Shown here in pieces: positions 26,002-36,889 of a stretch of 64,000 nt of DNA. The position numbers and the translations under genes are program-made. Numbering within the stretch: position 1 is the first letter of the stretch; every line of letters begins with the position of its first letter. The stretch covers positions 601,292 through 665,291 of the forward strand of contig NW_006768772.1 of NCBI RefSeq assembly GCF_000204055.1, given 5' to 3'. This DNA comes from Melampsora larici-populina 98AG31 (lineage: Eukaryota; Basidiomycota; Pucciniomycetes; Pucciniales; Melampsoraceae). Below the pieces are notes generated by a model, which did no database searches, was not told the DNA's origin, and saw only the letters and a program-made list of their open reading frames with translations.

Positions 26002-27579
26002 CTATTCTTTAGCTGCAGCAATCAATCTGGCCATACGCTTCTTTACAATCTCTGCCTGTCTCAACTCATAAAACATCTTGATCTCGCCATTGAGTTTGGT
26101 AATATCAGTTTTAAGCACAAGATCGTCAGTGAGGAAGTCAACCGCTTTGCTCTGAACAGCAGAGTGCAAGGCTATGGAAGTAGTAGCTTCTGCCATAGCC
26201 TTCACGTTATCCTCCATTTGATTCAATATGGCATCTTGAGTCTTTGCTTTTTTAGCTAATTTATTACCAATAGGCCGATCATGTAAATCAGATGAGATGA
26301 CCTCAATGTCAGAGTCGTCGGCAGGAGCAGGAGTTGATCGAATTGAGATGACAGAGACAGGTGGTTTGGGAGTATATCTTCTAGCAAGATTGACGTTGTA
26401 ATCAGACCATTTCGGAGCCGATGATAAGATTGAATAGCATCGCATGAATTTGAACACACTACCCTCTTGCTGACGGTACATCTCATGAGCATCAGCATTA
26501 ATATCATCTGCCGATTTTCCACTGCCGTGGAGGTTCTTTGTCTTCGATAAATAACCCACGAATTTATTGACCGCTTTGTTGATCAAACACCATCTACCTT
26601 GCATGGACTCCTCAGTCCTTTCCACATACAGCTCAGGATTCTTGATGATTGCAGGTTCAAGTAGTCTGTAATGTTTGAAGTCAGCTGAAATTCGTTTCCA
26701 CATCGTCATAGAGGTTTGACCGTTTCCTATGAGACTGTCCTGAGAAATGTTCAACCACGAACGGCAGATCTGAAGATCTTTGTCTGGGTGGTAGTTACCG
26801 CCTCGACCGGATACCGCTTCGTCAGAGTCTAGAGGAGAGTCACTGATAGATACAGAGGTAGTAGCAGTAAATGATTTGGTGTTTCGGGTTGAAGTTGAAG
26901 TAGAGGCTTTGCCCTTTCGAGATGAACTTGGTGCTTTGCGCTTGACACCTGGCGACTGAGAAGGTTGGGAACGTAGAGTATGAACAGACGTTTCTGAAGA
27001 CAGCAACGGCTCAAATGAAGCGATGGCTGGAGGTGGCATAGACAAATTGGGTGGTGTATGCCATTGAGTTGGCGGATTAGATTGATGACGAGGGGGTTGA
27101 GTGATATGAGGTTGAGGCGCATAGGAATAAGGCTGAGGTGACATCAGGCGATTATGATCGGAACCTGGAATCCAATCAATGAGTTAGATTTTGATAAACT
27201 TACAAATCAACATAAACAAACATCTATCTTACCTCCATTGATAGAGTGCCTGGTTGTAGGACGCATCACCGAAGTGTTAGCCTGGCCTGGGCGATTGATG
27301 TTAGCTAACGGTGAAATCACGTTTATGAAGTCAGTGTGTGTAGCTATTATAATATAGAAATCAAAACAACTGACCATCATGACCATTATAAGCGACCGAG
27401 TTACCAACGACAGGTGGAGACATTGCATGGCTTTGTTGGCCCAGTTCCGGTGCGGGTGGGTTATGGTCCGTAACTGAAATGAAGATAGTCAATACGATGT
27501 ACAAATAACAAGGACCTCATAATAAATACTTACACTCCCGATCATGATTTACCTCCCAGTTTCCATGTTTCCACCACAT
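26002..27579 (-). CDS. Harbinger-associated Myb/SANT-like DNA-binding protein
   Basis: Four exons join from the ATG at 27579 (MWWKHGNWEVNHDRE) through short exons near 27475-27375 and 27290-27235 to a long exon ending at 26002. The long exon has a proline/serine-rich N-terminus and then a trihelix-like region: DKDLQICRSWLNISQD, W(KR)ISADF, and RTEESMQGRWCLINKAVNKF. This resembles the plant NAM-associated/Myb-like proteins of Harbinger elements. The C-terminus is helical and charged (MFYELRQAEIVKKRMARLI), perhaps a coiled coil. In known Harbinger elements such a protein binds the termini and helps import the transposase; that role is inferred here. No disruption is visible. Confidence 0.8.
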
Positions 27580-28307
27580 ATTCGAGTGAGAGGTGCGAAG
27601 TAAACACAAGGATTGATTGGCCAAGAGGTGAGTACTCGATGGTATAGCGTCAAAAGACAGTAGGGCAGAAGACTGATGTAAGCGACAGGTTGAAGGCTAA
27701 AGTATGAACACAAAAGGTTATGACAAAGAAATAAAGTAGTCAGGTATAGAATAGGATGGAAGCACAAATTGTATTAGTAAAAACCCAAGCCTTTTATACA
27801 CACGAATAGGATGAGGAATGCGACCTACCAGTTTACCTCCGAAATCCGTGATCGATAAGTTGGGTAGATTGAGGTAAATTTTTGCCAAAAAAGAAGAAGG
27901 ATTGACCATAGAAGACGCAATCTGGCGCGATGAGGTCAAACCACGCACGAAAGGGTGCATATTTACCGCTATGATGAGCAAGGGTACCACAAAGCATAGG
28001 TACCCTTCCACAATCGAAAATTAAGAGATAGAAACAGTCGAGAAAGGTATGAAAGCGATCGGAAAGGATGGGACTTGGTGAAGGTAGAGGTGATCGAGAA
28101 CGATTGGCAAGATAAAAGCAAAGATAGAGGGTTTTTTTTGTCCAAGTTGACATTAAGGTTGGACAATTCTTCCTAAAGCGGTGATACTCGGTGGTTTGCT
28201 CACCGTATAGATTTGCGCTCTCCCGGACAACATTTGCCCGGAGCGTAACCCATACAGGGTGTTTACACGGTGCGGTGGCTCGTATTTTTTCTCACACATT
28301 GTGTATA
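27580..28307. other. Flank between the Harbinger genes and the TIR-element chain
   Basis: Short overlapping frames on minus (27718-28166) have no recognised domain. The sequence probably contains the right end of the Harbinger element, which I could not identify, and older flanking DNA. The last bases read GTGTA before the TA at 28306-28307. Confidence 0.3.
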
Positions 28308-29252
28308 CTACCTTTGCTAAAAAGCTTGCCCGGTTCGACCGCGAACAAGAGACAAGAGAGCTCGAATTTGGCCGCAGCCTGCTGCGAGGCCGCTGCGCAG
28401 CTCGACAAGAACCCAAGTTTGGCCAATCACCGATTCTGAAAGAGATCAACTTCACCTGTGGATCTCTGACATTGAGATATGTTGAAATCAATCATAAAGC
28501 GCAAATATCTCCCTCATCATGATGGAATCATGCTCACAGGTCTATGCGATTTCTATCGCGCTGCGAATGTTATCGAGATTTGTTTTAATTCCATTTTAAG
28601 AAAGCGATTCTCGTCGAACGGCTTAACAATGCGTGACTAGCCAACGTGGGTGCTTCTGCCATCTTGGGTTCAAGGCCGAGCAGCCTAAGTTTTTTTGCTA
28701 AAATTCCGAAATGAAATCAAGGCTTACATCTTGGACATTTGTCAATCCAATCATCATCCTATGGTGAGCTCTTGACTGAGCAAGAAGAACAAAAGTTTTT
28801 TAAAAAAACATGTTGTCCTTGTTGGACTTGTACTTGTTTGTCTCATAGAGCCGAAACAAAAAAGCACAAAAGTTTATCAAGGCTTGAACACACTACTAAT
28901 GAGGGGTCAAGAGTGTGAAGACAACCATCTAGGCAGACCATTATACCAGGGAGACTATGAAACATCACAGCACTTTTGGTCCTCGATATCATCGAATGAG
29001 AGCTGAATTTGACTGTATGGTTGATCTGGACATACCAAGCTCCAGATATGCTGTGAATATAGTCACAATGTGTCTCAAAATGGTTCAAAGTCGGAGATCC
29101 ATGGGTGAAGTCGATCTCTTTCAGGATTTGTGATCGGCCAAATTTGGGATCTTGACGAGCTGCGCAGCGGCCTCGCAGCAGGCTGCGGCCAAATTTGACC
29201 TCTCATGTCTCTTCTTCGCGATCAAACCGGGCAAGCTTTTTAGCAAAGGTAG
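28308..29252. mobile_element. Non-autonomous TIR element E1 (945 bp, TIRs about 170 bp)
   Basis: The left end CTACCTTTGCTAAAAAGCTT (28308) is repeated inverted at 29252. Similarity between the two ends continues for about 170 bases at roughly 85%, including a palindromic GC-rich core around GCAGCCTGCTGCGAGGCCGC. TA flanks both ends (28306-28307 and 29253-29254), the target of Tc1/mariner transposons. There is no coding frame of note, so a transposase must act in trans. The right TA is shared with element E3. Confidence 0.85.
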
Positions 29253-29254
29253 TA

Positions 29255-30522
29255 TTACATTTGCTAGAAATGTTGTCACCTCTGGCACGTTTGCTTCACA
29301 GCTTTGGAATCAAATTTCGTCGCAGCTGCTGCGCGCAGCAGCGGCTGATGACGCAGCCTGCTCAATCTGGAGCTGGCTGTCATCCCGCTGTTCCAGCCCG
29401 GCTCCATCCACCAACCCCCCCCATTCGACACCACCGCAATTATCATCCATCAACCCTCCTCAATAAGAAGCACCAATCTTTTCTGCTCTCAAAACACATC
29501 CAAACCCAATTTCACAGGAGATCAAATCTTATGGGCAGCAGCACCAACCTTTTCAAAATCGAGTTATTTTCATCCTTCATGCACAGTTGTTTTTCTCACT
29601 TCAAAGGGATGCATTTTGGCTTAAAACTTTCTAGACCACTGATTATCAATTGATGTGGGCATTTATGTTGTTGCTGAAAAGTTGTGAATTTAATGGAATT
29701 CCAAACAAGATCATGACACACGATTCCCAAATGAGTTTCCTTCCAACATATACGGGAAGAGTCCATGTGAGGATAATTGAACAATATCCAACTACTTCTA
29801 ATGAGACTTGGTGGAATGTTCTTCGAAGAAAAATGACAACCAAAATGAGTGTAAAGAAAAGGCAAAGAGAAATTTTGAACTCAAGTCATCAATTCCTGTT
29901 GGCCGCTTCATCACATAAGACCACATTCATTGTTTCATCCTTATCAAATTTCTCTCTTGTTCATTTCTTACCGATCACTCGCGAGCCAACATTTGGATTA
30001 CATTCAGCCACATCCTAGCTCACTCATCCTCTATCTGTCAAATTTGGAAGCATTACATTCTTGGAATGAAGGTATCGAATTGGACATGTCTTGTTGAGAG
30101 AAATCAAGCAAGCGTTAACCAGAAGGTGAATGTTCTGTACAAGGTATTTGTGCCTAAATGAAGGTTTCAAATTGAATGATTGAAAAGTGAAAGTGATAAC
30201 TCAGGATCGAGTAAAATAGATAGTAAATCTTGCAGAAAAAGGGGAAGTAAGAATGTGATTTGAGGATGTAGCTGGATCTGAATTCTTGATCAAGATGGTA
30301 TTGACATTCGTTATCGAAGAGGGTTGATGGATGATAATCGCGGTGGTGTCGAATGGGGGGGGTTGGTGGATGGAGCCGGGCTGGAACAGCGGGATGACAG
30401 CCAGCTCCAGATTGAGCAGGCCGCGTCATCAGCCGCTGCTGCGCGCAGCAGCTGCGACGAAATTTGATTCCAAAGCTGTGAAGCAAACGTGCCAGAGGTG
30501 ACAACATTTCTAGCAAATGTAA
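29255..30522. mobile_element. Non-autonomous TIR element E3 (1,268 bp, TIRs about 210 bp)
   Basis: The left arm 29255 to about 29465 is repeated inverted at about 30310-30522 with only a few mismatches. The arms begin TTACATTTGCTAGAAATGTT and include a GC-rich palindrome (GCAGCTGCTGCGCGCAGCAG). The flanks are TA at 29253-29254 and 30523-30524, both shared with neighbouring elements. The 840-base core is AT-rich with only short frames (29650-30018 and others). High identity of the arms suggests E3 is younger than E1. Confidence 0.88.
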
Positions 30523-30524
30523 TA

Positions 30525-30747
30525 CCGTCTTTCCTGAAATGCTTGTCCAACAAGCGTTTCAGACTTAAAGGTCTGTTTGTAAATCGAGAAGAAGATCACG
30601 CTGATCTCAAGTAAGCCAGGTCAATCTTGACCTGGCTAAGGCCCGAACCCGAGTCCCTTCCCGTTCCACTTCGAGAACCAGGCCCGGTCTAAGAAACTGG
30701 ACCTGGGATCGGAAGAGGAAACGAGTTCCTTCGTTTTTCATCTTGGC
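30525..30747 (+). repeat. Left 223-bp terminal inverted repeat of E2
   Basis: It pairs with 35203-35425 with about five mismatches or small changes. It contains a shorter internal palindrome, GCCAGGTCAATCTTGACCTGGC, at about 30616-30637. Confidence 0.92.
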
Positions 30748-30895
30748 TATCCGGTAAGCAGTTTCCATGATCATCCATTCTCATCCAACCATTCTGATTA
30801 AATCTTTCTTCAACAATTTCTGTTTTATTACCTTGTCCTATTTCATCCTGTTGCTTGCTCTTCAAAGGTCAAAGTTCTCATATCGGTTGATCTCA

Positions 30896-32105
30896 ATGCC
30901 GTACGTAAAATATGACCCCGCCATCAAGGTCGCAGCAGTTCACATGCTGATCGATGGATTGACCGACGACGAGGTACGGAACGCTTTACACGAACCAATA
31001 CACTCGAAGTCATTTCGGAGATGGACTGAACTATACCACGAAACTCACGCGGTTATTCGGGATCCTCACCTCTACAAGCGCCGTGGACGACCTCGTTCAT
31101 ACGGACCTGCTGACCGCGATTTCATTGAGGAGCTGGTCCGTACCGATGCGAGTCTATTTCTAGACGAGATCCGTGATCAGGTGTACGACGAAAGAGGCGT
31201 GTGGGTGTCAATCTCAACTTTGCAAGTTGAGCTCCATCATCGGCTACAACTCACGCTCAAGAAGGCCAATGTGCGGCATTGCAAACGGTCTGGGTATGCC
31301 CGACAAAAATTTCTTGACGAGCTGAGCCAGTTCCCAGCCAAATATTTGGTCTTCACTGGTAAGACTATTGTGGCTTGTAAAAGTACTCGAATCATGATAT
31401 ATGTACTGACTTGTAACTTGGTATGAATTGCAGATGAGAGTGCAATATGCGAGCGAGACCTTTTAAGGTTCAATGCTCGTTCTCCCAAGGGTGAACCATC
31501 CTATCGAACTGTCCGTAACATGTCGGCAAAGCGATATTCGCTCCTACCAGCAATTGGAGTTAAGGGAGTTCTGGCGGTTAAAGTTAAGGAGGGGAGCATA
31601 AAGCGTTTAGATTTTGAAAAGTTTTTAAAATACAGATTAGTCAGTAATCTTGCTCAATCAGAACTGTACACAAAATGATTCTTGACCTTGATTTGTGTTT
31701 GATGAAATTCAGCTTCCTCGCATGCAGCCTTATCCTGCTCCTAATAGCGTTTTAATTCTGGATAACGCTCAAATTCACAAGGGGGGGCGGATTGCAAAGC
31801 TGTGTCGTGATGCAGGTAGGTCACAATTCTCTTCATGTTGTAGTTCATAGATGTTAGAAAGGAATGATAGACCATACCTTCTACTTTCAGGTATCATGTT
31901 GAGATATTTACCGCCTTATTGTCCTGATCTCAACCCAATCAAAACTGCTTTCAGCGTCTTGAAGACTTCCTTTCGCCGGACTCAATCATTGCAGAACGTG
32001 TACGATATAAGGACTGAGTTAGTTGATCGCACTTGCGATATTTTTGTTTATGAATTATTGAAAAAATTATACTCTTACTCTGGTTACGAAGAGGTGGGCT
32101 TGTAA
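30896..32105 (+). pseudogene. Tc1/mariner-type (IS630-like) transposase with a mutated catalytic residue
   Basis: Four exons can be joined: 30896-31361, about 31433-31640, about 31713-31815, and about 31891-32105, all GT..AG. The N-terminus has a helix-turn-helix-like segment (KVAAVHMLIDGLTDDEVRNAL). The DDE core shows VFTDESAICERDLL (first D), SVLILDNAQIHKGGRIAKLC (second D), and YLPPYCPDLNPIKTAFSVLK. There are 34 residues between the second D and the position of the third acid, but that position is K (codon AAA 31941-31943) instead of E. The expected codon GAA would create a CpG with the preceding C, so this looks like a G-to-A transition. The frame is otherwise open, so the protein may still be made and bind DNA, but it should not cut. 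Confidence 0.85.
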
Positions 32106-32500
32106 CAACATTTATGTATCGTTTTATCTCAATTGACTCTACACTTCAACGTGTACAGTCAATCTACATTATTCAAGCGCACCACTTTATCTACAAGCAA
32201 TATCAACATATGTTTTACAATATCAATGAGTAATTTATGGCATATGATCAGTTTTCATTTCGAATTGGGACATCATCAAGAGTGAATATAAAGTGAACAT
32301 TTCTTGATTGTAAGTCAGATACGAATAAGATAAGTTGTACAATTCTTGAGCGAATAAGTAAGATATATGGTTCTTTGATAATGAAAGAGTATACAAGTAT
32401 CAAATCGGTAAGTAAGATCATGAAATGTTGAATAATGAACAAGTTTACAAAGTATTCAATACGGTTTATACCCTTTCAGATCGGGCATAGATTGACTACT

Positions 32501-33132
32501 TTAATTGGTACGAGCCTGAATCATCTTCTCCTCGAGCCATTGTTTGCGCTCTTCAACAGGTAATGCATGGTATTTTTCTGCATTTGATGATTCTCGTAGT
32601 ACTTTATTAGCAACCATGTGATTGGCTGGAGTGAAAAGCCAAGTGGGCCCATTGTTTTGAACATCGGCAAGGGCTCCCTTCAGAAAGAAGAAGTGCTTGT
32701 GCGCCTCGGCTTGTTGTTCGGAACGCCAGACTTTCATGTTGGCCTGGGTCCATCTGTCTAAGTCTTTACGTTCGTTTTGGTCCTCTTGCTTCCATCGAAG
32801 TCGCTTGCTGGCCGTGGAGTTCTTGCGATTGCGATTCAACGTAAGGAATAAGTATATATCCGGGTCAGGAAGTTCATCTGAATTTCAATACCAGAAACAG
32901 CAAAGTAGTCAATAAATGATACAACAATGAATGATCTTTTTGAAACATCAACTATACCTAAGTCCTTATAGAACCGAGGATATCTCTTGGGATGCACCCA
33001 AGGAATCACTCCACCTCGAAAAGGCTTACGTCGATTCTTACGGGGTCCAGCTGCAAAGGACAGCTTGGGTTGATGATAAATTTTGATTCCGAGCTTAGCA
33101 GTTCTTTGGGGTTGCTTGCGAGACAATGTCAT
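32501..33132 (-). CDS. E2 accessory gene, small basic protein of unknown function
   Basis: Two exons: 33132 to about 32957, then from about 32882 to the TAG-side end at 32501. The GTATAG..TTCAG intron joins FYKDL to DELPDPDIYLFL in frame, for roughly 185 residues. The N-terminus is strongly basic (RKQPQRTAKLGIK, RKNRRKPFRGG). The middle is charged and rich in W, K, E and Q (KRLRWKQEDQNERKDLDRW), and the end is helical. I do not recognise a domain; the composition would suit a DNA- or RNA-binding helper, but that is inference. It lies inside E2 and converges with the transposase. Confidence 0.6.
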
Positions 33133-33526
33133 TTTTCATGTCGGAAGAGGTTACGTGGAGGAAGCGACCAACTCACTGCTGGTTGAATCACTATAAAAAT
33201 GGTGTTCAACCTTGTTGAGCACCATCTAACAAGCTTGTGGTTCATCTCAACTCGAGCGTTTCCATTTCGATAACCTCTCTGTTTTTTCTGTTCAAGATCT
33301 TGAATCTCAATTTTGCAAGGCATTCATTCGACACGAAATGAAATCGATTGGAAGGCACATAAACCGTTGATATTATCATTTGCGTGGTTAATTATAATCT
33401 CAAGTACAACATCAGAGTACTCAACTAAAAAGCCAAATAATGTAAAGTTGGAAGCGAAATAATGTAAAGTTGTATGAAACTGACAAAAAAAAGAAATACA
33501 AACATACAACATGCGAATTTGATAAG

Positions 33527-35070
33527 TCATTTTTCTTGCTCCTCATTCAGTACCTTAGCAAATCTGTTGACATTTTTGTACAACCGAGTTATATCACCGG
33601 GTCTAAGATTGAGCTTTACCAAATCATCACGAGGCAGATACGTTTGGTCAAAAAGATCATATTGATCAAAGCCTGCTTCAGTCAAACGCGCCTCAACTGA
33701 TCCATCGAGATCCACAATTTCACAAAAGTTTAGATACCTGGCGAGTGGAGCCTTCAATACAGCTCCACTCGTTGCTTCAGCTACACCAGTGTGTGGCTGT
33801 TGGATTGAAGTCACCAATTGAGCCATCAAGTTGCCAAAGTCCTGGTTAGTAGAGACCCCGCTACCCTTGGTACGCTTCATCATTTCTGCTGATCTGCTCA
33901 GCCACTTTATACCACCTGCCTTTGGTGGTATGTCAAGAGTTACAACTTTTGAACCCTTGGCATCACAATCAAGCTGATTTGCACATTAGTTAGGTGATAC
34001 TCGTAATCCAGTTCAATGAAAGCATGACACACCTTTGCTCTGGCCCAAATTCTCGACATTCCTGCTGTGATATAAAAGAATTTGTTTGTGTCCTGTGGGT
34101 CAACATAGACTGGTGTTGAACGATCGTAATCGGCTTTGATTGGGTGTTTTTTGTAAATCTCATCGGCTACAATCTTCAGAACGTCGGTATCGGTGTCGCC
34201 TCCAGTACTTTCTCCGGACTACATGTTCAAATCCAAATTGGATTTGTTCAATCTCAGCAAACAGTAAAATCAAACCATACGTTCATACCTCAGTTTGATG
34301 GTCATTGGTCTGTTCCGCGTCTTTGTCTAGCGCCATTTCTTCTGGAGTCAGATGTTGTTTGTTATTTTTCTTTGCTTGATTTGCAACATGGCGAGTTTGG
34401 CGACGTTTGATCTTGGTTGCTTGAATCAAAAGAGATTCTTCCTTCAAACACAAAACAAAACAAAATGAAATCAATAATCTGTAATGAAACACTCATCGAT
34501 AAGACTCTACATACTTGCTTTCTTTTTTTTTGCACCGACACCGGGTTTTGCATCACTAAATTGACACCACACACTTTGTCTCGGGATGCATCACATGAAG
34601 AAATCCATTGTAGCCATTCCAGATCGCTTGTGATGACCACTACTCGGTCTCCAGTCATTGGGTATGATCGGGTCCCGGAGATGTAAGCATACCATTTCAA
34701 CTCGGGCAAGTCGGCCGTCGCATCCTCGGCTGCTCTCAGCAGAGTGGCTGCATTAGCGTGAGATATGGCGATTTCGGCTAAGATTTTCCTTTTGCAAAGT
34801 TCAAATGACATTGCCGGATTGATGTCAATTCGAACAGGTATCTTGCTGTCCGGCTTGGTAGATTCGTAAGACTGGTGCCCCACATTTTTACCCTCTTGGG
34901 TCTTTGGAAACCAGACGACGTAACTGATAAAGGCATTGATGGTATTGGCCTAGATGGTATACAGATAAAATAGAGTATATCAGCAATGTATATACTGCAC
35001 AATACTGTCCGTGAGTGGACTTAACTTGTTCAACCACCTCCGAAGTCGAATTTGTGTTAACAGAGTCCAT
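33527..35070 (-). CDS. E2 accessory gene with a SAM-like C-terminal region
   Basis: About five exons join from the ATG at 35070 (MDSVNTNSTSEVVEQ), through the exon beginning ANTINAFISYVVWF at 34950 and the exons near 34456-34290, 34218-34035 and 33970, to the stop at 33527. All introns are GT..AG and the frame is open throughout, giving about 430 residues. Residues 20-160 form a folded-looking domain with no name I know. Then comes a basic linker (KIKRRQTRHVANQAKKNNKQ) and an acidic stretch. The C-terminal 70 residues (LARYLNFCEIVDLDGSV...LNLRPGDITRLYKNVNRF) resemble a SAM domain, a protein-interaction fold. It may help assemble a transposition complex, but this is inference. Confidence 0.65.
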
Positions 35071-35202
35071 TACTAATTTCAACAACAAGTTGGTAGGTGA
35101 TTCAAGAAGCAAGAATCAATTTGAATAAAGGAAGATAGATATGGGGAAGTTGAAGAGTCAAACCAATGTGGAACTGAAAGGGGGTTGTTAATCCACGGTA
35201 AC

Positions 35203-35425
35203 GCCAAGATGAAAAACAAAGGAACTCGTTTCCTCTTCCGATACCAGGTCCAGTTTCTTAGACCGGGCCTGGTTCTCGAAGTGGAACGGGAAGGGACTCG
35301 GGTTCGGGCCTTAGCCAGGTCAAGATTGACCTGGCTTACTTGAGATCAGCGTGATCTTCTTCTCGATTTACAAACAGACCTTTAAGTCTGAAACGCTTGT
35401 TGGACAAGCATTCATGGAAAGACGG
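35203..35425 (-). repeat. Right 223-bp terminal inverted repeat of E2
   Basis: It is the inverted copy of 30525-30747. It ends 61 bases before the start codon of the first F-box-like gene, so it forms that gene's immediate upstream sequence. Confidence 0.92.
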
Positions 35426-35486
35426 TAATATCACATGTATTTTTAGTTTTACACGGACGGGTGGCGATGCTCTTACGGAGCATACG

Positions 35487-36889
35487 ATGAACTTCCCCTT
35501 CGAGATTATCGCCCGAATCTTGCAAGAATTTGTCAATGACTTAGATAAAGAAATTGATTTTCCTGATTCAACTGCTACAGAAATTTACCTCAAAAACTCA
35601 TCGTACAGACAATTAAGCGAATTACGATTGATCTCTCAAGCTTGGTCAAAGGCTGTTATACCTTTTTATTTCGAAACAGTATCTATAAACAGTTCAAGAC
35701 GCGCACAATTAATTCTGGATAACTGGAACGATGATATATTTAGTCCACGTGGTTCTTGCCCTGTTCGAAGACTGGCAGTTGAAAATATTTGGTACCGGAA
35801 AAGAAAAGATGGAATAAAAGACAAAGGTAGCTGCATTTTTTCACAAAAAGATGTTGATTTCAGCTGAGATCCTTTGGTATGAGTTTTTTGAAGCACTAAC
35901 TATAACTTGTTTCAAATGCGCGTTCAGTTCCAAAAGCATCATTGTCAATTTCAATGGATCAACTATCAAGATTAATCAGATTGCTTGGGACGAATTTGAA
36001 GACTTTGAATATTTCTTTTTTTAATTGCATGGGAATATCACCTGATTTGATCCCAGCCATTAAAACTATCAAAGATTTGAAATCTTTAAGCATTTCATTC
36101 GATTGTGATGGGGCAAGTTATGGGACTTACGATTTCAACACACTATCAGGTTTATTTTCAGCGATTCCCAATCTTGAATATTTATCAACTCATCATGATC
36201 AAATGGATACTTTCACATTATACCCCCCGGCTTTATCAAATCTACGTTACTTTTCTATGCAATCTGATGAAGAAAACTTGGAAGGAAATTGTCATATCAC
36301 TCAAACTGCGAAAAATACTTTAAAAATGATTGAACTCTCTCGTGGTTATATTGTACCTATCAAAGGTTTAAAACAGGTTTTAGAGCCAATTAAAGATACC
36401 TTAGAAGGTCTCTTCACACTCGTATTCACTATTCAGGTCACCAAACAAGTCTCAAACATGAACTTCCCAAAGTTGAGAGTCATCAAAACTCAGCCAGTAG
36501 ATTCTCGTATACCAGAAGTCAATTGGTTAAAAGCTCCGATGTTAAAGAATGTTAGGACTGTTATAACAAATCTAGAAAATCAAGATTATTGGCACAACGC
36601 TTTAGAAGGTCCTGGCCGGGATGCTTTGAAGAAAGTACCAAATTTCAAACATCTTGTCTTCACTAATAATGCACACACTGAAACTCAAGCTCTTGATCCT
36701 CAATTGGTCAGATTGTTTGAATTTCATGGAGTTCAATGCCATTTTACTGATCAAGGGTTATCAGCAGATGAAATCATGGTATGTTCCAATATCTCCATTT
36801 TGACGGTAAAAGACTTTAAAGATTTTATACTGATTGCTTCATTTGATAACCAGACCTTAGATTGTGAACTCAATGGACCAGTGATTTAA
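35487..36889 (+). CDS. F-box-like/leucine-rich protein, paralogue 1
   Basis: Three exons: 35487 to about 35826, about 35935 to 36780, and about 36859 to 36889. The splice at GACAAAG/TTCCAAAAGC is in frame. The N-terminus (NFPFEIIARILQEFV ... LRLISQAWSKAVIPFYFETV) fits an F-box-like motif. The rest is a series of loose leucine-rich repeats (NLKTLNISFFNC, DLKSLSISF, NLEYLST, NLRYFSM). The last exon is placed by analogy with paralogue 2, but the frame is also open through that intron. F-box proteins usually bring substrates to SCF ubiquitin ligases; the target is unknown. An in-frame ATG at 35397, inside the E2 terminal repeat, could add 30 residues. The position matching the paralogue's start codon reads ACG. 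Confidence 0.7.

Larger units (their letters stand above)
23903..27579. mobile_element. PIF/Harbinger DNA transposon (left end seen, right end not located)
   Basis: The left end appears to be GAGCATCTCCACCCATGGAG at 23903, preceded by TTA, the 3-bp target typical of PIF/Harbinger. Inside are the two genes usual for autonomous members: a DDE transposase on plus (24136-25600) and a Myb/SANT-like protein on minus (26002-27579). They converge tail to tail with about 400 bases between them. I could not find the matching right terminus before 28308, so the 3' limit given is only the start of the second gene. The true end probably lies between 27600 and 28300. Confidence 0.75.
30525..35425. mobile_element. 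Large Tc1/mariner-type element E2 (4,901 bp, 223-bp TIRs, three genes)
   Basis: The inverted arms at 30525-30747 and 35203-35425 are nearly identical over 223 bases and begin CCGTCTTTCC. TA flanks both ends (30523-30524 and 35426-35427). Inside are a DD34-type transposase on plus and two genes on minus (32501-33132 and 33527-35070) that converge on it. The terminal 25 bases resemble those of E1 and E3. Accessory genes are uncommon in Tc1/mariner elements, whose usual form is a single gene. The transposase has lost its third catalytic acid, so this copy is probably inactive although its ends look young. Confidence 0.9.

Noticed and set aside
28153..28307. A further TIR element to the left of E1
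   Set aside because: The sequence left of the TA at 28306 does not fit the terminal pattern of E1-E3, and I found no inverted partner.
35397..35486. Start of the first F-box gene at 35397
   Set aside because: This ATG lies in the terminal repeat of E2. I kept 35487 as the annotated start and list the longer form as a finding.
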